From contig NZ_OZ244781.1 in assembly GCF_965219595.1 (NCBI RefSeq), positions 434,001-498,000 on the forward strand: a stretch of DNA of 64,000 nt, given 5' to 3'. Source of the stretch: Poriferisodalis sp022821985 (GTDB taxonomy: Bacteria > Actinomycetota > Acidimicrobiia > Acidimicrobiales > Poriferisodalaceae). Positions 43,801-53,366 of the stretch are shown here, piece after piece. The number at the start of each line of letters is the position of its first letter. Position 1 is the first letter of the stretch. Made by a program: the position numbers and the translations under genes. Below the pieces are notes generated by a model. It did no database searches. It was not told the origin of the DNA and was given only the letters and a program-made list of their open reading frames with translations.

Positions 43801-44829
43801 ATGTCGGCCATGAGTGAGAGCAATGGCACATCCACCCCTGACCTGTCCGGTGTGAAGCACTACGACGTGGATGCGCTGGGTACGCGGATTCATGTGGCGG
43901 AGGTGGGCGAGGGGCCGATGGTGCTGTTCGTCCATGGCTTCCCGGAGTCGTGGTATTCGTGGCGCCACCAACTGCCTGCGGTGGCAGCGGCTGGATATCG
44001 GGCGGTGGCGATCGACGTGCGCGGCTACGGCCGCTCGTCGGCGCCCGCTGCGGTCGACGACTACCGCATGGTTCGCCACGTCGCCGACAATGTGGGGGTC
44101 GTGCGGGCCCTCGGCGAGGACACGGCCGTGATCGTCGGCCACGACTGGGGCGCACCCATCGCTTGGAGCTCAGCCCTGCTGCGGCCCGACATCTTCACCG
44201 CGCTCGGCTTGGTGAGCGTGCCGTACAACGCCCGCAGCGACTTCAAGCCCAGCGCCGCCTTCCGCATGATGGGCGGCGACAAGGAGTTCTACATCGAGTA
44301 CTTCCAGGAGCCTGGCCGTGCCGAGGCTGAAATGGAGGTCGACCTTCCCCACTGGCTGCTGGGCATGTACTACGCCGCCTCGGGCGACGGCGTACGGGCC
44401 CGGCAGGCATCGGGCGACTCGTCAGGCGGCGGCTTCGGCGTCGCCCCCGGCGGCAAGCTGTCGGACAACTTCATCTGGCCCGAAGCAGGCTCCTGGCCCC
44501 ACTGGATGTCGGAGGCCGATTTCGCCTACTACACCTCGGAGTTCACCCGCACCGGCATGTCGGGCGGCCTGAACCGATACCGCAACGTGGACCGCGACTG
44601 GGAGGACATGGCCGCCTTCGACGGCGCAGCCATCACCCAGCCGAGCCTGTTCGTGGGCGGCGAGGTCGACGGCCCGACCGTGTGGGGCGCCGGCTCCATC
44701 GCCAAGTTCGGCGAGACCATGCCCAACCTGCACAAGTCGGTGATCCTCGACGGCATCGGCCACTGGGTGCAGCAGGAAGCCGCTGACGAGCTCAACGCCG
44801 AACTGCTCGACTTCCTCGCCGCCCTCTAG
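43801..44829 (+). CDS. Alpha/beta hydrolase, epoxide hydrolase type
   Basis: 342 residues (an ATG at 43810 would shorten it by three). HGFPESW (45-51) provides the oxyanion turn and the nucleophile is Asp115 in VGHDWGAP, as in epoxide hydrolases and some dehalogenases; a cap domain spans about 150-260 and the catalytic His is in DGIGHWVQQE. The stop codon TAG lies within the CTAG target of the IS element that follows, so the insertion left the coding sequence intact but replaced its natural downstream region. Confidence 0.92.
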   Translation: MSAMSESNGTSTPDLSGVKHYDVDALGTRIHVAEVGEGPMVLFVHGFPESWYSWRHQLPAVAAAGYRAVAIDVRGYGRSSAPAAVDDYRMVRHVADNVGVVRALGEDTAVIVGHDWGAPIAWSSALLRPDIFTALGLVSVPYNARSDFKPSAAFRMMGGDKEFYIEYFQEPGRAEAEMEVDLPHWLLGMYYAASGDGVRARQASGDSSGGGFGVAPGGKLSDNFIWPEAGSWPHWMSEADFAYYTSEFTRTGMSGGLNRYRNVDRDWEDMAAFDGAAITQPSLFVGGEVDGPTVWGAGSIAKFGETMPNLHKSVILDGIGHWVQQEAADELNAELLDFLAAL

Positions 44830-45856
44830 ATGATTGGTTCCAAGGGGTTAGTGGTCGTAGGGGGTTAGTGATCGTGGGGATCGTTCGGGGTGGTGGGCTC
44901 TGTTGTGCCAGATGGCGGCGGTGAGGGCGAGGATGCGGGTCAGGACGCGCACGGCGACGCCGGCGCGGGTGCGGCCGTTGTGGCGTTCGAGGCTGAGCTG
45001 GCCTTTGAGGGTGTCATAGACCGATTCGATGATCTGGCGGAAGGGCCGCAGGAACCGCTGGTGGGGGCGGTCGGGCTCGTTGCGGGCAGCGGGCCGCACG
45101 ACGGTGATCGCGGCGCTGTTGAGGTCGGCTTCGAACGCTTTGCTGCGGTAGCCCTTGTCGACGATGAGGGTCTGGCCGGGCCGTGTCAGGCCTGCCCGGT
45201 CGATCATGGCAGCGCAGATGTCGCGTTCGTCGGCTTTGGCGCCGGCGAGCGCGAACGCGACCGGCAGCCCTGCGGGGGTGGCGATCATGTGCAGCCGCAG
45301 CCCCCAGAACCAGCGCGAATGGGCCGCGCACCAGCCGTACTCCGCCCATTCGGCGAGACCGGAACGCTGGGCGGTCTGGCGGCTGGCGCCGCACGGCACC
45401 GGCGTGGAATCGGCCAGCCACACGTCGTCGTGCCAGTCCGGGCAGTCACGGGCCAGCGCCGCGATGACACGGCCGATCATGTCCCCGCAGCGGCGCAGCC
45501 GCTTGTTGAAGCCGTCGTGATTGGGCACATAGGGGAACCACGGCACCAGATGCTCCTGCGCGAAGCGCACGAAGCGGCGCTCGGAGTCGAACCCCAAAAG
45601 CGCCGAGATCACCGCCAGGGTGACCAGCTCCGCGTCGGACAGCCTCGGGGCGAACCCCACCTCGGGCCGCCGCGGCGCCCAATGCGGATTATCGGCCAAC
45701 AAGTCGTCTATCCGCACATACAGTGCAGTCGCGAGGGTGTCCAAGTCCGGGCCCATGCTGAGAACCTCCAACATCGAAGCGTGAATACACACCCCGAGCT
45801 TGGACACCCTCACCCCACCAGCGGTGGACCCCCGCCCACCCCTTGGAACCAATCAT
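44830..45856 (-). mobile_element. IS982-family insertion sequence, apparently intact
   Basis: About 1.03 kb with perfect inverted ends: CTAGATGATTGGTTCCAAGG... at 44826-44848 is the reverse complement of 45838-45860 (23 bases). The outer CTAG on both sides is palindromic, so it may be a four-base target duplication, leaving 19-base inverted repeats beginning ATGATTGG. The single gene inside runs leftward and is uninterrupted, so the element may still be mobile. Confidence 0.88.
44848..45756 (-). CDS. IS982-family DDE transposase
   Basis: 302 residues from ATG 45756 (another ATG at 45774 would add six). It begins DLDTLATALYVRIDDLL, the standard start for this family, and contains LSDAELVTLAVISALLGF, WLADSTPVPCG (first Asp), LIVDKGYRSKAF (second Asp) and RQIIESVYDTLKGQLSLE (Glu). 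No frameshift or stop is seen. Confidence 0.92.
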   Translation of the reverse strand: MGPDLDTLATALYVRIDDLLADNPHWAPRRPEVGFAPRLSDAELVTLAVISALLGFDSERRFVRFAQEHLVPWFPYVPNHDGFNKRLRRCGDMIGRVIAALARDCPDWHDDVWLADSTPVPCGASRQTAQRSGLAEWAEYGWCAAHSRWFWGLRLHMIATPAGLPVAFALAGAKADERDICAAMIDRAGLTRPGQTLIVDKGYRSKAFEADLNSAAITVVRPAARNEPDRPHQRFLRPFRQIIESVYDTLKGQLSLERHNGRTRAGVAVRVLTRILALTAAIWHNRAHHPERSPRSLTPYDH

Positions 45857-45862
45857 CTAGGT

Positions 45863-45907
45863 CCGAGTCTCAGCCTTCCGTACGGTTTTTGCGAGGCTAA
45901 GACTCGG
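45863..45907. terminator. Strong bidirectional hairpin between convergent genes
   Basis: CCGAGTCTCAGCCT (45863-45876) pairs with AGGCTAAGACTCGG (45894-45907): 13 pairs with one mismatch around a 17-base loop containing TTTTT. A further six-base stem, CTCGGG with CCCGAG, follows. It lies downstream of the minus-strand MFS gene and originally of the epoxide hydrolase, so it likely terminates both. Confidence 0.6.
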
Positions 45908-45970
45908 GAAAACTAGGGTTAAGACTCCCGAGAATTCCCGACGCACGAACATGCGCGGATGAGCGGGTCG

Positions 45971-47542
45971 CTAGGCCAAGCGAGTGGATCGGCGGGTGGC
46001 GAACAGCGGGGCCACGTAACCGATCGCGGCGACTGCGGCGCCGAACAGGAACGTGGCTCGCAGCCGGCCGAGCGACGGATCCTCACCGGTGAAGGCCAGC
46101 ATCGACTGGATCCCCAGGATGATGCCCATCCACATGACCGTCTGGTTCATGCCGTTGGCCATGCCGAGGTCCTTGTCTTCGACCGAGTTGGCGACCAGCA
46201 CCTGGTAAGCGGGTGAGCCGACGCCTGCGGAAACACCCGACAGCACCAGCCCCACCATGATCGCCGCGAGGCCCCAGCCCACCGGCTTGGCGCCCAGGGC
46301 GAAGGCGATCATCGAGCCGATCATCGCGGAGGTGCCGAAGAACATCGGGATCCGGGCGCCGATCTTGGTCACCAGCGTGCCGCCCAGCGGCGAGGCCACG
46401 GCGAACGCGCCGGGCCGGGGCACCATGAGCATCGCAGCGATGCCCACCGAGAAGCCATACCGCTCCTGCAGCACCCAGGGCACCACCATGAAGCCGCCCA
46501 TGTACGCGAACTGGTTGGCCGGCGCCGACAGCAGCGGCAAGGTGAAGCTGGCTCGGCGGAACAGGCGCAGGTCCAAGAAGGGGGCGGGTGCGCGGCGTTC
46601 CCACAGCACGAACAGCGCGAAGCAGACCACCGCCCCGCCGAGCATCAGCATGAGCGTCTGGTCTGACAGCAGCCCATCGCCCGCCCGCAGGAGCATCGGC
46701 AGCCGGGTGATCGCCCACAGCACCAGCAGCGTGCCGCCGGCCAGCAGCAGTGCCCCCAGCACGTCGATCGGTACCCGAGCGCCCCGCGGAATCGGCTTGA
46801 CGACGACGGCGGCAAAGATCAACGACACGAGGCTGATCACGCCGAACAGCAAGAAGATGCCGCGCCAGCCGAACACGTTCAGCAGCGGCCCGCCGACGAC
46901 GACGCCGATCGTCGGCGCACCGGTCATAGCGAACTGGAACCAACCGACGGCCCGTGCCCGCTCGGCCGGGCCGAACGCGTGCATGAGCAGCGCCATGCCC
47001 GAGGGCATCAGCAGCCCGCCGCACAGCCCGAACACCACTCTTACGGCGATGAAGGTGCCGATGTCGGGCACCCAGTAGTTGGCGATCATCGACGCGGTCA
47101 TCCCGACGATGCCGATGAGGAAGATACGGCGGTGCCCGAACCGGTCGGCCAGCTTGCCGCCGGCGGGCGTCGAGACAGCCATGGCCAGCATGAGGCCGGT
47201 GATGACCCAGCCGGCCGTGGGCAGTGAGGTTCCCAGGTCTTCGGCGATCGGCGTCAGCGAAACCCCCACCAAGGTCATCAACGAACCGAACCCGAGCACT
47301 GCCAGCCCGATCACGCCGAGCAGCCGCCACCGGTAGCTGTCTGACGGGGGCGCATCGGCAGCAGTCGCAGGACGATCGGTGGGAGCAATGGGCGACGGCG
47401 ACGGCCGCGGGGCGGGGGGTGCCACCGCTGGAGCGAGCGGCCGACCGGCCGCATCGAGAATCTGCGGCACGACGGTGAAAACCGACGGCCGCCTCGCAGC
47501 CAGCCGTGCTTGCGCGCGCACGCTCCGTCCTGCGGGCTTCAC
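45971..47542 (-). CDS. MFS drug exporter, DHA2 (EmrB/QacA) type
   Basis: 523 residues. A ~70-residue Pro/Ala/Arg-rich cytoplasmic leader precedes about 14 hydrophobic segments. The MFS motif between helices 2 and 3 reads GGKLADRFGHRR and motif C is near GAPTIGVVVGGPL. Such exporters use the proton gradient to expel hydrophobic compounds. An internal Met before the first helix is not present, so the long leader appears genuine. Confidence 0.9.
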   Translation of the reverse strand: MKPAGRSVRAQARLAARRPSVFTVVPQILDAAGRPLAPAVAPPAPRPSPSPIAPTDRPATAADAPPSDSYRWRLLGVIGLAVLGFGSLMTLVGVSLTPIAEDLGTSLPTAGWVITGLMLAMAVSTPAGGKLADRFGHRRIFLIGIVGMTASMIANYWVPDIGTFIAVRVVFGLCGGLLMPSGMALLMHAFGPAERARAVGWFQFAMTGAPTIGVVVGGPLLNVFGWRGIFLLFGVISLVSLIFAAVVVKPIPRGARVPIDVLGALLLAGGTLLVLWAITRLPMLLRAGDGLLSDQTLMLMLGGAVVCFALFVLWERRAPAPFLDLRLFRRASFTLPLLSAPANQFAYMGGFMVVPWVLQERYGFSVGIAAMLMVPRPGAFAVASPLGGTLVTKIGARIPMFFGTSAMIGSMIAFALGAKPVGWGLAAIMVGLVLSGVSAGVGSPAYQVLVANSVEDKDLGMANGMNQTVMWMGIILGIQSMLAFTGEDPSLGRLRATFLFGAAVAAIGYVAPLFATRRSTRLA

Positions 47543-47680
47543 GTGCTCAGAACCGACAGGGCAGCGCTTCGGGCGAGCCTTTTGCTCTTCGCGGCGCGGT
47601 CGGTGTCACGGGCTCAGTAAACGCCCTCGTGCAGCGTTTGCCTCAACGTCGCCATGCGTGACGGCGAACGTGACAGGCGC

Positions 47681-48505
47681 TCAGCGCGTGAGGTGACCGT
47701 CCTCGAGCATGGCGTCGGCCTGGTAGCGGGCGATCTTGCCCATCTCGGGATGCGTCAGCACCCAGAATCGGTCGGTCCGCACGGCGTCCAGCACCATCGG
47801 CCCCACCTCGGCGGGGTCCATGCCCTCGGACAGGTAGCCCTTGAGCATGTCCCAGAACTTGTCGCCCTGATCGGTGCGCACGTGATGAGCGGCATCTTCG
47901 GGGTCACGATTGCGCTGGCTGTACACGATGTTGGTATTGATCGGCCCCGGGCACAGCACCGAGGCATGCACGTTCGAGTTCCGCAGCCGCAGATCTCGCT
48001 CCAGCGTGGCCATCAGCGCCACCACACCGTGCTTGGACACGTTGTACGCGCCCAGCGAGGCACCGCCGTACAGCCCGGCCACCGAAGCAGTCGAGTTGAT
48101 GTGGCCCTCGCCGGTCGCTTCGATGATCGGCAGGAACACGTGGCAGCCGTAGATCGGCCCCCACAGATTGATGTCGAGCGTCCAGCGCCAGTCCTCGAGC
48201 GACATGTCCCCCACCGGTCCGGGGATGCCGACGCCAGCGTTGTTGCACAGCACATGCACCGCTCCGAACTGCTCCACGGCAGCCTCGGCGAGCGCCTCGA
48301 TCTGCGCCAGCTGCGAGACGTCGGTGCGCACCGCGATGGCCTCTGCACCGGCCTCGCGAACCTCGGCGGCGGCATCGTTCAGCGGGGCTTCCTCGATATC
48401 GGCCAGCACTATCTTCATGCCTGCTGCCGCGAACGTATCGGCCATGGCGCGGCCCATGCCGCTCGCCGCGCCTGTCACTACAGCAACTCTGCCCTCGACC
48501 TCCAT
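47681..48505 (-). CDS. SDR-family oxidoreductase
   Basis: 274 residues. TGAASGMG (11-18), NNAG (88-91), the serine in STAS (138-141) and YNVSK with Tyr154 and Lys158 are all in place. It is followed in the same direction by a gap of 138 bases to the MFS gene and preceded by a zinc alcohol dehydrogenase 33 bases upstream, so the two dehydrogenases are probably an operon acting on related alcohols. Confidence 0.93.
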   Translation of the reverse strand: MEVEGRVAVVTGAASGMGRAMADTFAAAGMKIVLADIEEAPLNDAAAEVREAGAEAIAVRTDVSQLAQIEALAEAAVEQFGAVHVLCNNAGVGIPGPVGDMSLEDWRWTLDINLWGPIYGCHVFLPIIEATGEGHINSTASVAGLYGGASLGAYNVSKHGVVALMATLERDLRLRNSNVHASVLCPGPINTNIVYSQRNRDPEDAAHHVRTDQGDKFWDMLKGYLSEGMDPAEVGPMVLDAVRTDRFWVLTHPEMGKIARYQADAMLEDGHLTR

Positions 48506-48538
48506 GGCCCCTCTCTTGCTGGTTGTTGGATTGGCGGG

Positions 48539-49630
48539 TTAGTCGAAGTCGATGACAGTGCGGGTGCCGACGCGCTGGCGCATCTGCTCGTAGCCCACGT
48601 TGATGTCCTCCAGCGGCATGTGCGCCGAGATCATCTCGTCGAGCATGAGGCGGCCGTCGAGGTACATGTCGACGTAGCGCGGCATGTCCACCCGGAATGC
48701 GTTCGAGCCCATCATCGAGCCCTGCAGCCGCTTCTCGAGCATGAACACCTCATAGCCCGGGATCTCGATCTTCTCGCCGAACGGCATCATGCCCACGATG
48801 ACGGTGGTGCCGCCGGGCCGCGACGACGACCACGCCTGCTCGCAGGTCTGCTTCAGCCCGATGCACTCGAAGGCGTAGTCCACGCCGCCGCCGGTCATCT
48901 CCTTGATGGCTTCGACCGGGTCGCCGTCGGAGGCGTTGACCGTGTCGGTGGCGCCCACTTGGCGGGCTGTTTCCAGCTTGTCGTTCTCGACATCCACCGA
49001 GATGACCCGACCGGCCCCGGCGATGCGGGCGCCCTGCACAGCCGACAGGCCGATGCCGCCAGCGCCGTACACAGCTACGGTCGCACCGGGCTCGATGCGG
49101 GCCGTCTTGAACACTGCACCTAGCCCCGTGGTGACGCCGCAGCCGATGAGCGCCGCACGGTCGAGCGGCATGTCGTCACGGATCTTCACGACAGCGTTCT
49201 GGTGGATCAGCATCTCCTCGGCGAATCCGCCGAGACGGGCGAACTGGCCCACCTCGGTGCCATCTGGCTTGGCCAGCCGTGGTGCGGTACCGGAAGGCCG
49301 TGCAACGGCAGCGGGATTGGCGCAGATATTCGGACGACCGGTCAGGCAACGCTCGCAGTGGCCGCAGAAGACCGACAGGCAGGAGATGACATGGTCGCCG
49401 GGCTTCACGTATGCGACGTTCTCGCCTACTGCTTCGACCACGCCCGCGCTCTCATGGCCCATGACAGCCGGGAGCTGGTACGGCCAGTGGGCATCCATGA
49501 AGTGCAGGTCGCTGTGACACAGGCCCGCGTGCACCACCCGCAACAGGACCTCGTCGGGAGCGGGCGCATCAACAGAAATGTCCTCGATGTCGAGTTCGCC
49601 CGGAATCTCGTTGAGCACTGCAGCTTTCAT
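48539..49630 (-). CDS. Zinc-dependent alcohol dehydrogenase (class III-like MDR)
   Basis: 363 residues. Catalytic zinc ligands are Cys38, His59 (GHES) and Cys164 (GCGVTTG); the structural zinc site is Cys89, Cys92, Cys95 and Cys103. The nucleotide motif GAGGIG is at 189-194. The family oxidises primary alcohols or, with a thiol cofactor, formaldehyde adducts; in actinobacteria similar enzymes may depend on mycothiol or on a bound nicotinoprotein acceptor, which the sequence alone does not settle. Confidence 0.93.
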   Translation of the reverse strand: MKAAVLNEIPGELDIEDISVDAPAPDEVLLRVVHAGLCHSDLHFMDAHWPYQLPAVMGHESAGVVEAVGENVAYVKPGDHVISCLSVFCGHCERCLTGRPNICANPAAVARPSGTAPRLAKPDGTEVGQFARLGGFAEEMLIHQNAVVKIRDDMPLDRAALIGCGVTTGLGAVFKTARIEPGATVAVYGAGGIGLSAVQGARIAGAGRVISVDVENDKLETARQVGATDTVNASDGDPVEAIKEMTGGGVDYAFECIGLKQTCEQAWSSSRPGGTTVIVGMMPFGEKIEIPGYEVFMLEKRLQGSMMGSNAFRVDMPRYVDMYLDGRLMLDEMISAHMPLEDINVGYEQMRQRVGTRTVIDFD

Positions 49631-49716
49631 GGTCGGCGTCCTCTCCCGTCACGCACTTCGGCGGCGCGATCTAGCCACGCGGCAGCGTACTCACCCTCAG
49701 AATGCCGCAGGAAACC

Positions 49717-51096
49717 TCACGGCGTGGGACCTCCGCGCCGGAGCACCTCCGGTCGGATCAGCAGCCACAGCGTCATGCCGGCGAGCCCCAATGAGGCCAT
49801 CAAGATGACCGCGGTACGGGCGCCGAGCTGCTGCGCTACCTCGCCGAGCACGTAGGTACCTACCGGCAGTGCGCCGATCGCCATGCTCAGCAAGCCCATC
49901 GCACGGCCCCGCATCTCCTCCGACACGGTGGTGAGCACCAGGGTCGACTGCGTTGCAGCGAAGAGCCCGCTGCCGCAGCTTGCGACGTACAGCGTGATCA
50001 CGGCGATCAGCACATTCGGCGACAGCGCCCACACAATGAGCATCGCCATCGCCACGAACACGCCTAGTGAGTAGGCGATCCCCCAGCGACCATCGCCCCA
50101 CTTGGCGGTGACCAACGATCCGGTGATCATGCCGAAGCCGGTCATCGAGCCGATGATCCCGATCTGCGATGCCGTGGCGTTGACCTGGTCGCCGATGAGC
50201 TGGACGGCCGGGAAGTAGGCGAACATGAAGAAGTTCGCCATCACGGTGACACCCAGGATGCTGAGCAGACTGCGATTGGTCCGAGCCAGGCGCAAACCAG
50301 CCCGCAGCTCCGCGAGCGTCGAGGTGCGGTCTCGGCTGTGTTGCTGCGCCTCGCCGGCTCGGCCGTGTTGCTGCGCCTCGCCGGCTCGGCCGGGGGGCAC
50401 AACCTCGAAGATCCGGTCCCGGAGCGCGTCGGACCATCGATCAGTCGCTGTGGTCACAGGCCGGGCCGGGGGCACGTGCGGTACCCACATGAGGAGCACC
50501 AAGCCGAGGCCCAGCATGGCGGCCACCCCCAGGAAGGCAGCCCCTACCCCAGCCCGGTCAGCAACTGCGCCACCCAGCAGCTGCCCCGCCGCTACGCCTG
50601 AGGCGAGCGCCATCGTCTCCCACGCCATTGCCTTGTGCAGCCGATGCGGCCCCACGATGTCGAGCACCAGAGCTCGACGGCTGGTCATGTCCACCACCCA
50701 GCCGATGCCCGCGAACAACAAGAACGGATACAGCAGCGCGATGCCCAGTTGCCCAGCCCGCTCGGCCAGCCCTACCACGGCCACGAACGGCACCAGAAGC
50801 GCTGTCTGCAATCGCACGGTGCGCCGCCGGTCGAAGCGATCCGAGATCACCCCGCCGATGGCCCCGCCGAGCAGCAGAGGCGCCCACATGATGGCCCCAG
50901 TCAGCTGCACCATCCGTGGCGAGCCGGTGATCTGGTTGACGTGATAGCTCGCAAGGAACGCGATCGCCCAGCGTCCCCAGTGCCAGCACAGCCCGCTGAA
51001 CCACAGCGGGGCGAAGCCGCGGGCCGAGAATGCACCGCCGCCGCGGACCTCGGGCTCAAGGCGCGGCGCCTCAGCGGCCACCGCCCCCCTGCGCAT
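49717..51096 (-). CDS. MFS transporter
   Basis: 459 residues, about 12 hydrophobic segments, with GGVISDRFDRRR between helices 2 and 3 and a matching half later (VTAKWGDGRWG). It resembles the enterobactin-exporter/MFS_3 branch. The loop between the two halves (about 235-260) contains an exact nine-residue duplication GRAGEAQQH twice, encoded by a 27-base tandem repeat, which would lengthen the central cytoplasmic loop without disturbing helices. Confidence 0.88.
   Translation of the reverse strand: MRRGAVAAEAPRLEPEVRGGGAFSARGFAPLWFSGLCWHWGRWAIAFLASYHVNQITGSPRMVQLTGAIMWAPLLLGGAIGGVISDRFDRRRTVRLQTALLVPFVAVVGLAERAGQLGIALLYPFLLFAGIGWVVDMTSRRALVLDIVGPHRLHKAMAWETMALASGVAAGQLLGGAVADRAGVGAAFLGVAAMLGLGLVLLMWVPHVPPARPVTTATDRWSDALRDRIFEVVPPGRAGEAQQHGRAGEAQQHSRDRTSTLAELRAGLRLARTNRSLLSILGVTVMANFFMFAYFPAVQLIGDQVNATASQIGIIGSMTGFGMITGSLVTAKWGDGRWGIAYSLGVFVAMAMLIVWALSPNVLIAVITLYVASCGSGLFAATQSTLVLTTVSEEMRGRAMGLLSMAIGALPVGTYVLGEVAQQLGARTAVILMASLGLAGMTLWLLIRPEVLRRGGPTP
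50339..50392. repeat. Two exact copies of a 27-base tandem repeat inside the MFS gene
   Basis: Unit TGTTGCTGCGCCTCGCCGGC... (27 bases) at 50339-50365 is repeated without change at 50366-50392. It is in frame and encodes GRAGEAQQH on the minus strand. Exact identity points to a recent duplication. Confidence 0.9.
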
Positions 51097-51155
51097 CAGC
51101 GCGGCATCCTACGAGGGCGCGCTGGTCGGCGTATCTTCCTCTGACCGCTGACAGA

Positions 51156-53366
51156 TCAGGCGGGAACCCCGGATGCCGGGGCGACGGTCACCGGCACGCC
51201 ATTGACGGCGGCGTTGCCAGACGGAACGTCGACGAAATCGGGCGGGACGAGCACGTTGTAGTTGACACCGGCGTACCTGCTCGCCACTGATTGGCGGGTG
51301 CCCGGCTTGTCGTGCCCCCAGCCGTGGGGCAGCGACACGACGCCCGGGTACATCTGATCGCTGACTTCCACAGGCACCTCGACGGCACCGCTGGACGACG
51401 AGACCCGGGCCAGCTCTCCGTCGGTCACGCCTGCGTTCGCGGCATCGTCGGGATGGATGAGCAGCGTGCAGCGATCCTTGCCGCGCACCAAAACCTCGAC
51501 GTTGTGCATCCACGAGTTGTTCGAGCGCACATGGCGCCGGCTGGTGAGTACCAGCGATGCGTCGGACCGTTCAAGGCTCGCCTCCAAGCGCTCGACATCG
51601 GAGGTGATGCGCCCAGGCGCCAGGTCGATCTTGCCGTCGGGGTTCACCACGATGTCGTCGACTTGGGGGACCATCGGACCCATGTCGAGCCCGTTCGGCA
51701 GCTCCTTGAGCTTGTCGAGGTTCAAGCCGTCGGGATTCTCGCCGTAGCGATCGCCCCACGGACCGGTGCGGATGGCCAGATCGTTCAGCCGCTCGGGCCC
51801 GGGTTCGGGCGATGCCTCCAGCGCCATCGCCGGGTCTACGCCCGCCAGCTCAGCGAGCGCCGAGAAGTAGAGGTCGTCGAACTCGGCCGCATTCACGTCT
51901 CCCATGCCGGCACACATTGCTCCGAGCCGGGTGAGGATCTCCCATTCGTCGGGTCGGTCGTCGGCAGGCGGGAACAGCGGGGGCGCATATTTCGCCGCAG
52001 AGCGCTTGGCCCAGCCCCACAGCATCTCGGAGTAGAAGTGCTGTTCCAGCGCGGCCAGGCCCGGCAAGACGACGTGGGCGTGGCGGGAGGTCTCGTTCAG
52101 CGCATTGTCCACGGAGATCATCGCCTCCAGCAGCGGCAGTGCCTTGTCGAGGCGCTCGGAATTGGGGGCCGACAGCACCGGGTTGCCGCCCACCACGATC
52201 AACCCTTTGAGCTGCCCCTCGCCGGGCGTGTCGATCTCCTCTGCGAGGCACCCCATCGGGAACTGGCCGAGCACCTCGGGAATGTCGCGAACCCTGCTCC
52301 GCCAGCGGTCGAACCCGCCCTCGAAGCCCCAGTCCTGCTGCAGCATCGACCACGCCACCGGCTTCGCCCACATCATCCCGCCGACCGCGTCCAGGTTGCC
52401 GGTGAGCGCGCAGATGACATCAGGCAGCCACGACGCCAGCGTGCCGAACTCCTGATTGCAGGTGCCGATGCGGGCGTACCACACAGCGCGCTCGGCGGCG
52501 GCGAACTCGCGCGCGAGGGTGCGGATCGCGCCGGCGTCGGCACCGCACGCGTCGGCCACCCGCTCCGGCGGGAACTCAGCAGCAATGGCCCGCACCTCGT
52601 CCACACCCTTGAGCCGATCAGCCAGGTGCCCCAGCTGCACGAGCCCTTCGTCGAACAGCACGTTCACCACGGCGAGCTGCAGCAGCGCATCGGTGCCCGG
52701 CCGCACCGGCAGCCACTGGTCGGCATGCGCGCAGGTCTCGCTGCGGCGCGGGTCGATCACCACCACCTTGCCTCGCTCGCGCACCAAGTCCAGCGCACCC
52801 GGAACGTCGGGGCAGCCCATGAAGCTGCCCTGGCTGGCGGACGGGTTGGCGCCCTGCACCACCATGAAGTCGGTGCGGTCGATGTCGGGCACCGGGATGC
52901 GCCACGAGTGCCCGTACATCAGCTGACACGCCACGTTCTTGGACCACGTGTCGACGGTGCCAGACGAATACACCGTGGGTATCCCGGCGAGCTGCAGGAA
53001 CATGCCGGCATAGCGGCTGATGGAGTAGTTGAAGCCGGTGGCGTTGCCGAGGTAGGCGGTGATCGCCTCGACGCCGTACCTGTCGCGCACGCCGCCGAGC
53101 AGCTCGGCGCAGCGCTCCAAGGCGGCATCCCAGCTGGCCTCTGCCAGATCGCCAGCTGCGTCGCGGACCAGCGGCCTGCGTACTCGATCGGGATCGGCGT
53201 ACATGTGCCCGAGCACGGTGCCCTTGGGGCAGATGTAGCCCTTCGACCAGACATCGTCGCGATTCGGCCTGATCAGCTTCACTTCGCCGTCGGCGTGATG
53301 CACCTCGAGCCCGCACATCGCCTCACACAATGAGCAGCTTCGGATATGAATCTGGCGATCGGTCAT
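51156..53366 (-). CDS. Molybdopterin-dependent oxidoreductase (DMSO reductase / formate dehydrogenase-like)
   Basis: 736 residues. The N-terminal [4Fe-4S] site is Cys11, Cys14, Cys18 and Cys46 (CSLCEAMC...ICPKG), followed by the bis-MGD binding domains and the C-terminal molydopterin-dinucleotide domain (RSNNSWMHNVEVL, SLPHGWGHD). No twin-arginine signal is seen, so it is cytoplasmic. The region where formate dehydrogenases have Sec or Cys reads SGTVDTWSKNVAC and gives no clear molybdenum ligand, so formate as substrate is not supported. No small or membrane subunit is adjacent. It is divergent from the 93-residue gene of the cox locus. Confidence 0.9.
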   Translation of the reverse strand: MTDRQIHIRSCSLCEAMCGLEVHHADGEVKLIRPNRDDVWSKGYICPKGTVLGHMYADPDRVRRPLVRDAAGDLAEASWDAALERCAELLGGVRDRYGVEAITAYLGNATGFNYSISRYAGMFLQLAGIPTVYSSGTVDTWSKNVACQLMYGHSWRIPVPDIDRTDFMVVQGANPSASQGSFMGCPDVPGALDLVRERGKVVVIDPRRSETCAHADQWLPVRPGTDALLQLAVVNVLFDEGLVQLGHLADRLKGVDEVRAIAAEFPPERVADACGADAGAIRTLAREFAAAERAVWYARIGTCNQEFGTLASWLPDVICALTGNLDAVGGMMWAKPVAWSMLQQDWGFEGGFDRWRSRVRDIPEVLGQFPMGCLAEEIDTPGEGQLKGLIVVGGNPVLSAPNSERLDKALPLLEAMISVDNALNETSRHAHVVLPGLAALEQHFYSEMLWGWAKRSAAKYAPPLFPPADDRPDEWEILTRLGAMCAGMGDVNAAEFDDLYFSALAELAGVDPAMALEASPEPGPERLNDLAIRTGPWGDRYGENPDGLNLDKLKELPNGLDMGPMVPQVDDIVVNPDGKIDLAPGRITSDVERLEASLERSDASLVLTSRRHVRSNNSWMHNVEVLVRGKDRCTLLIHPDDAANAGVTDGELARVSSSSGAVEVPVEVSDQMYPGVVSLPHGWGHDKPGTRQSVASRYAGVNYNVLVPPDFVDVPSGNAAVNGVPVTVAPASGVPA

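Noticed and set aside
41343..45856. A complete restriction or phage-defence system
   Set aside because: One PD-(D/E)XK protein, one unknown protein and a vapBC pair are present, but no methylase, helicase or other partner links them into a known system.
47654..49123. 489-codon plus-strand open frame across the SDR and alcohol dehydrogenase genes
   Set aside because: It spans two well-supported minus-strand genes and the gap between them, and shows the His/Arg-rich shadow composition.
51291..53333. 680-codon plus-strand open frame opposite the molybdopterin oxidoreductase
   Set aside because: High-GC shadow frame; His/Arg-rich composition with no recognisable motif, while the minus frame has intact Fe-S and cofactor motifs.
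51156..53366. Molybdopterin oxidoreductase as a Sec-containing formate dehydrogenase
   Set aside because: No in-frame UGA occurs, and the region where Sec or Cys would bind molybdenum does not match formate dehydrogenases.
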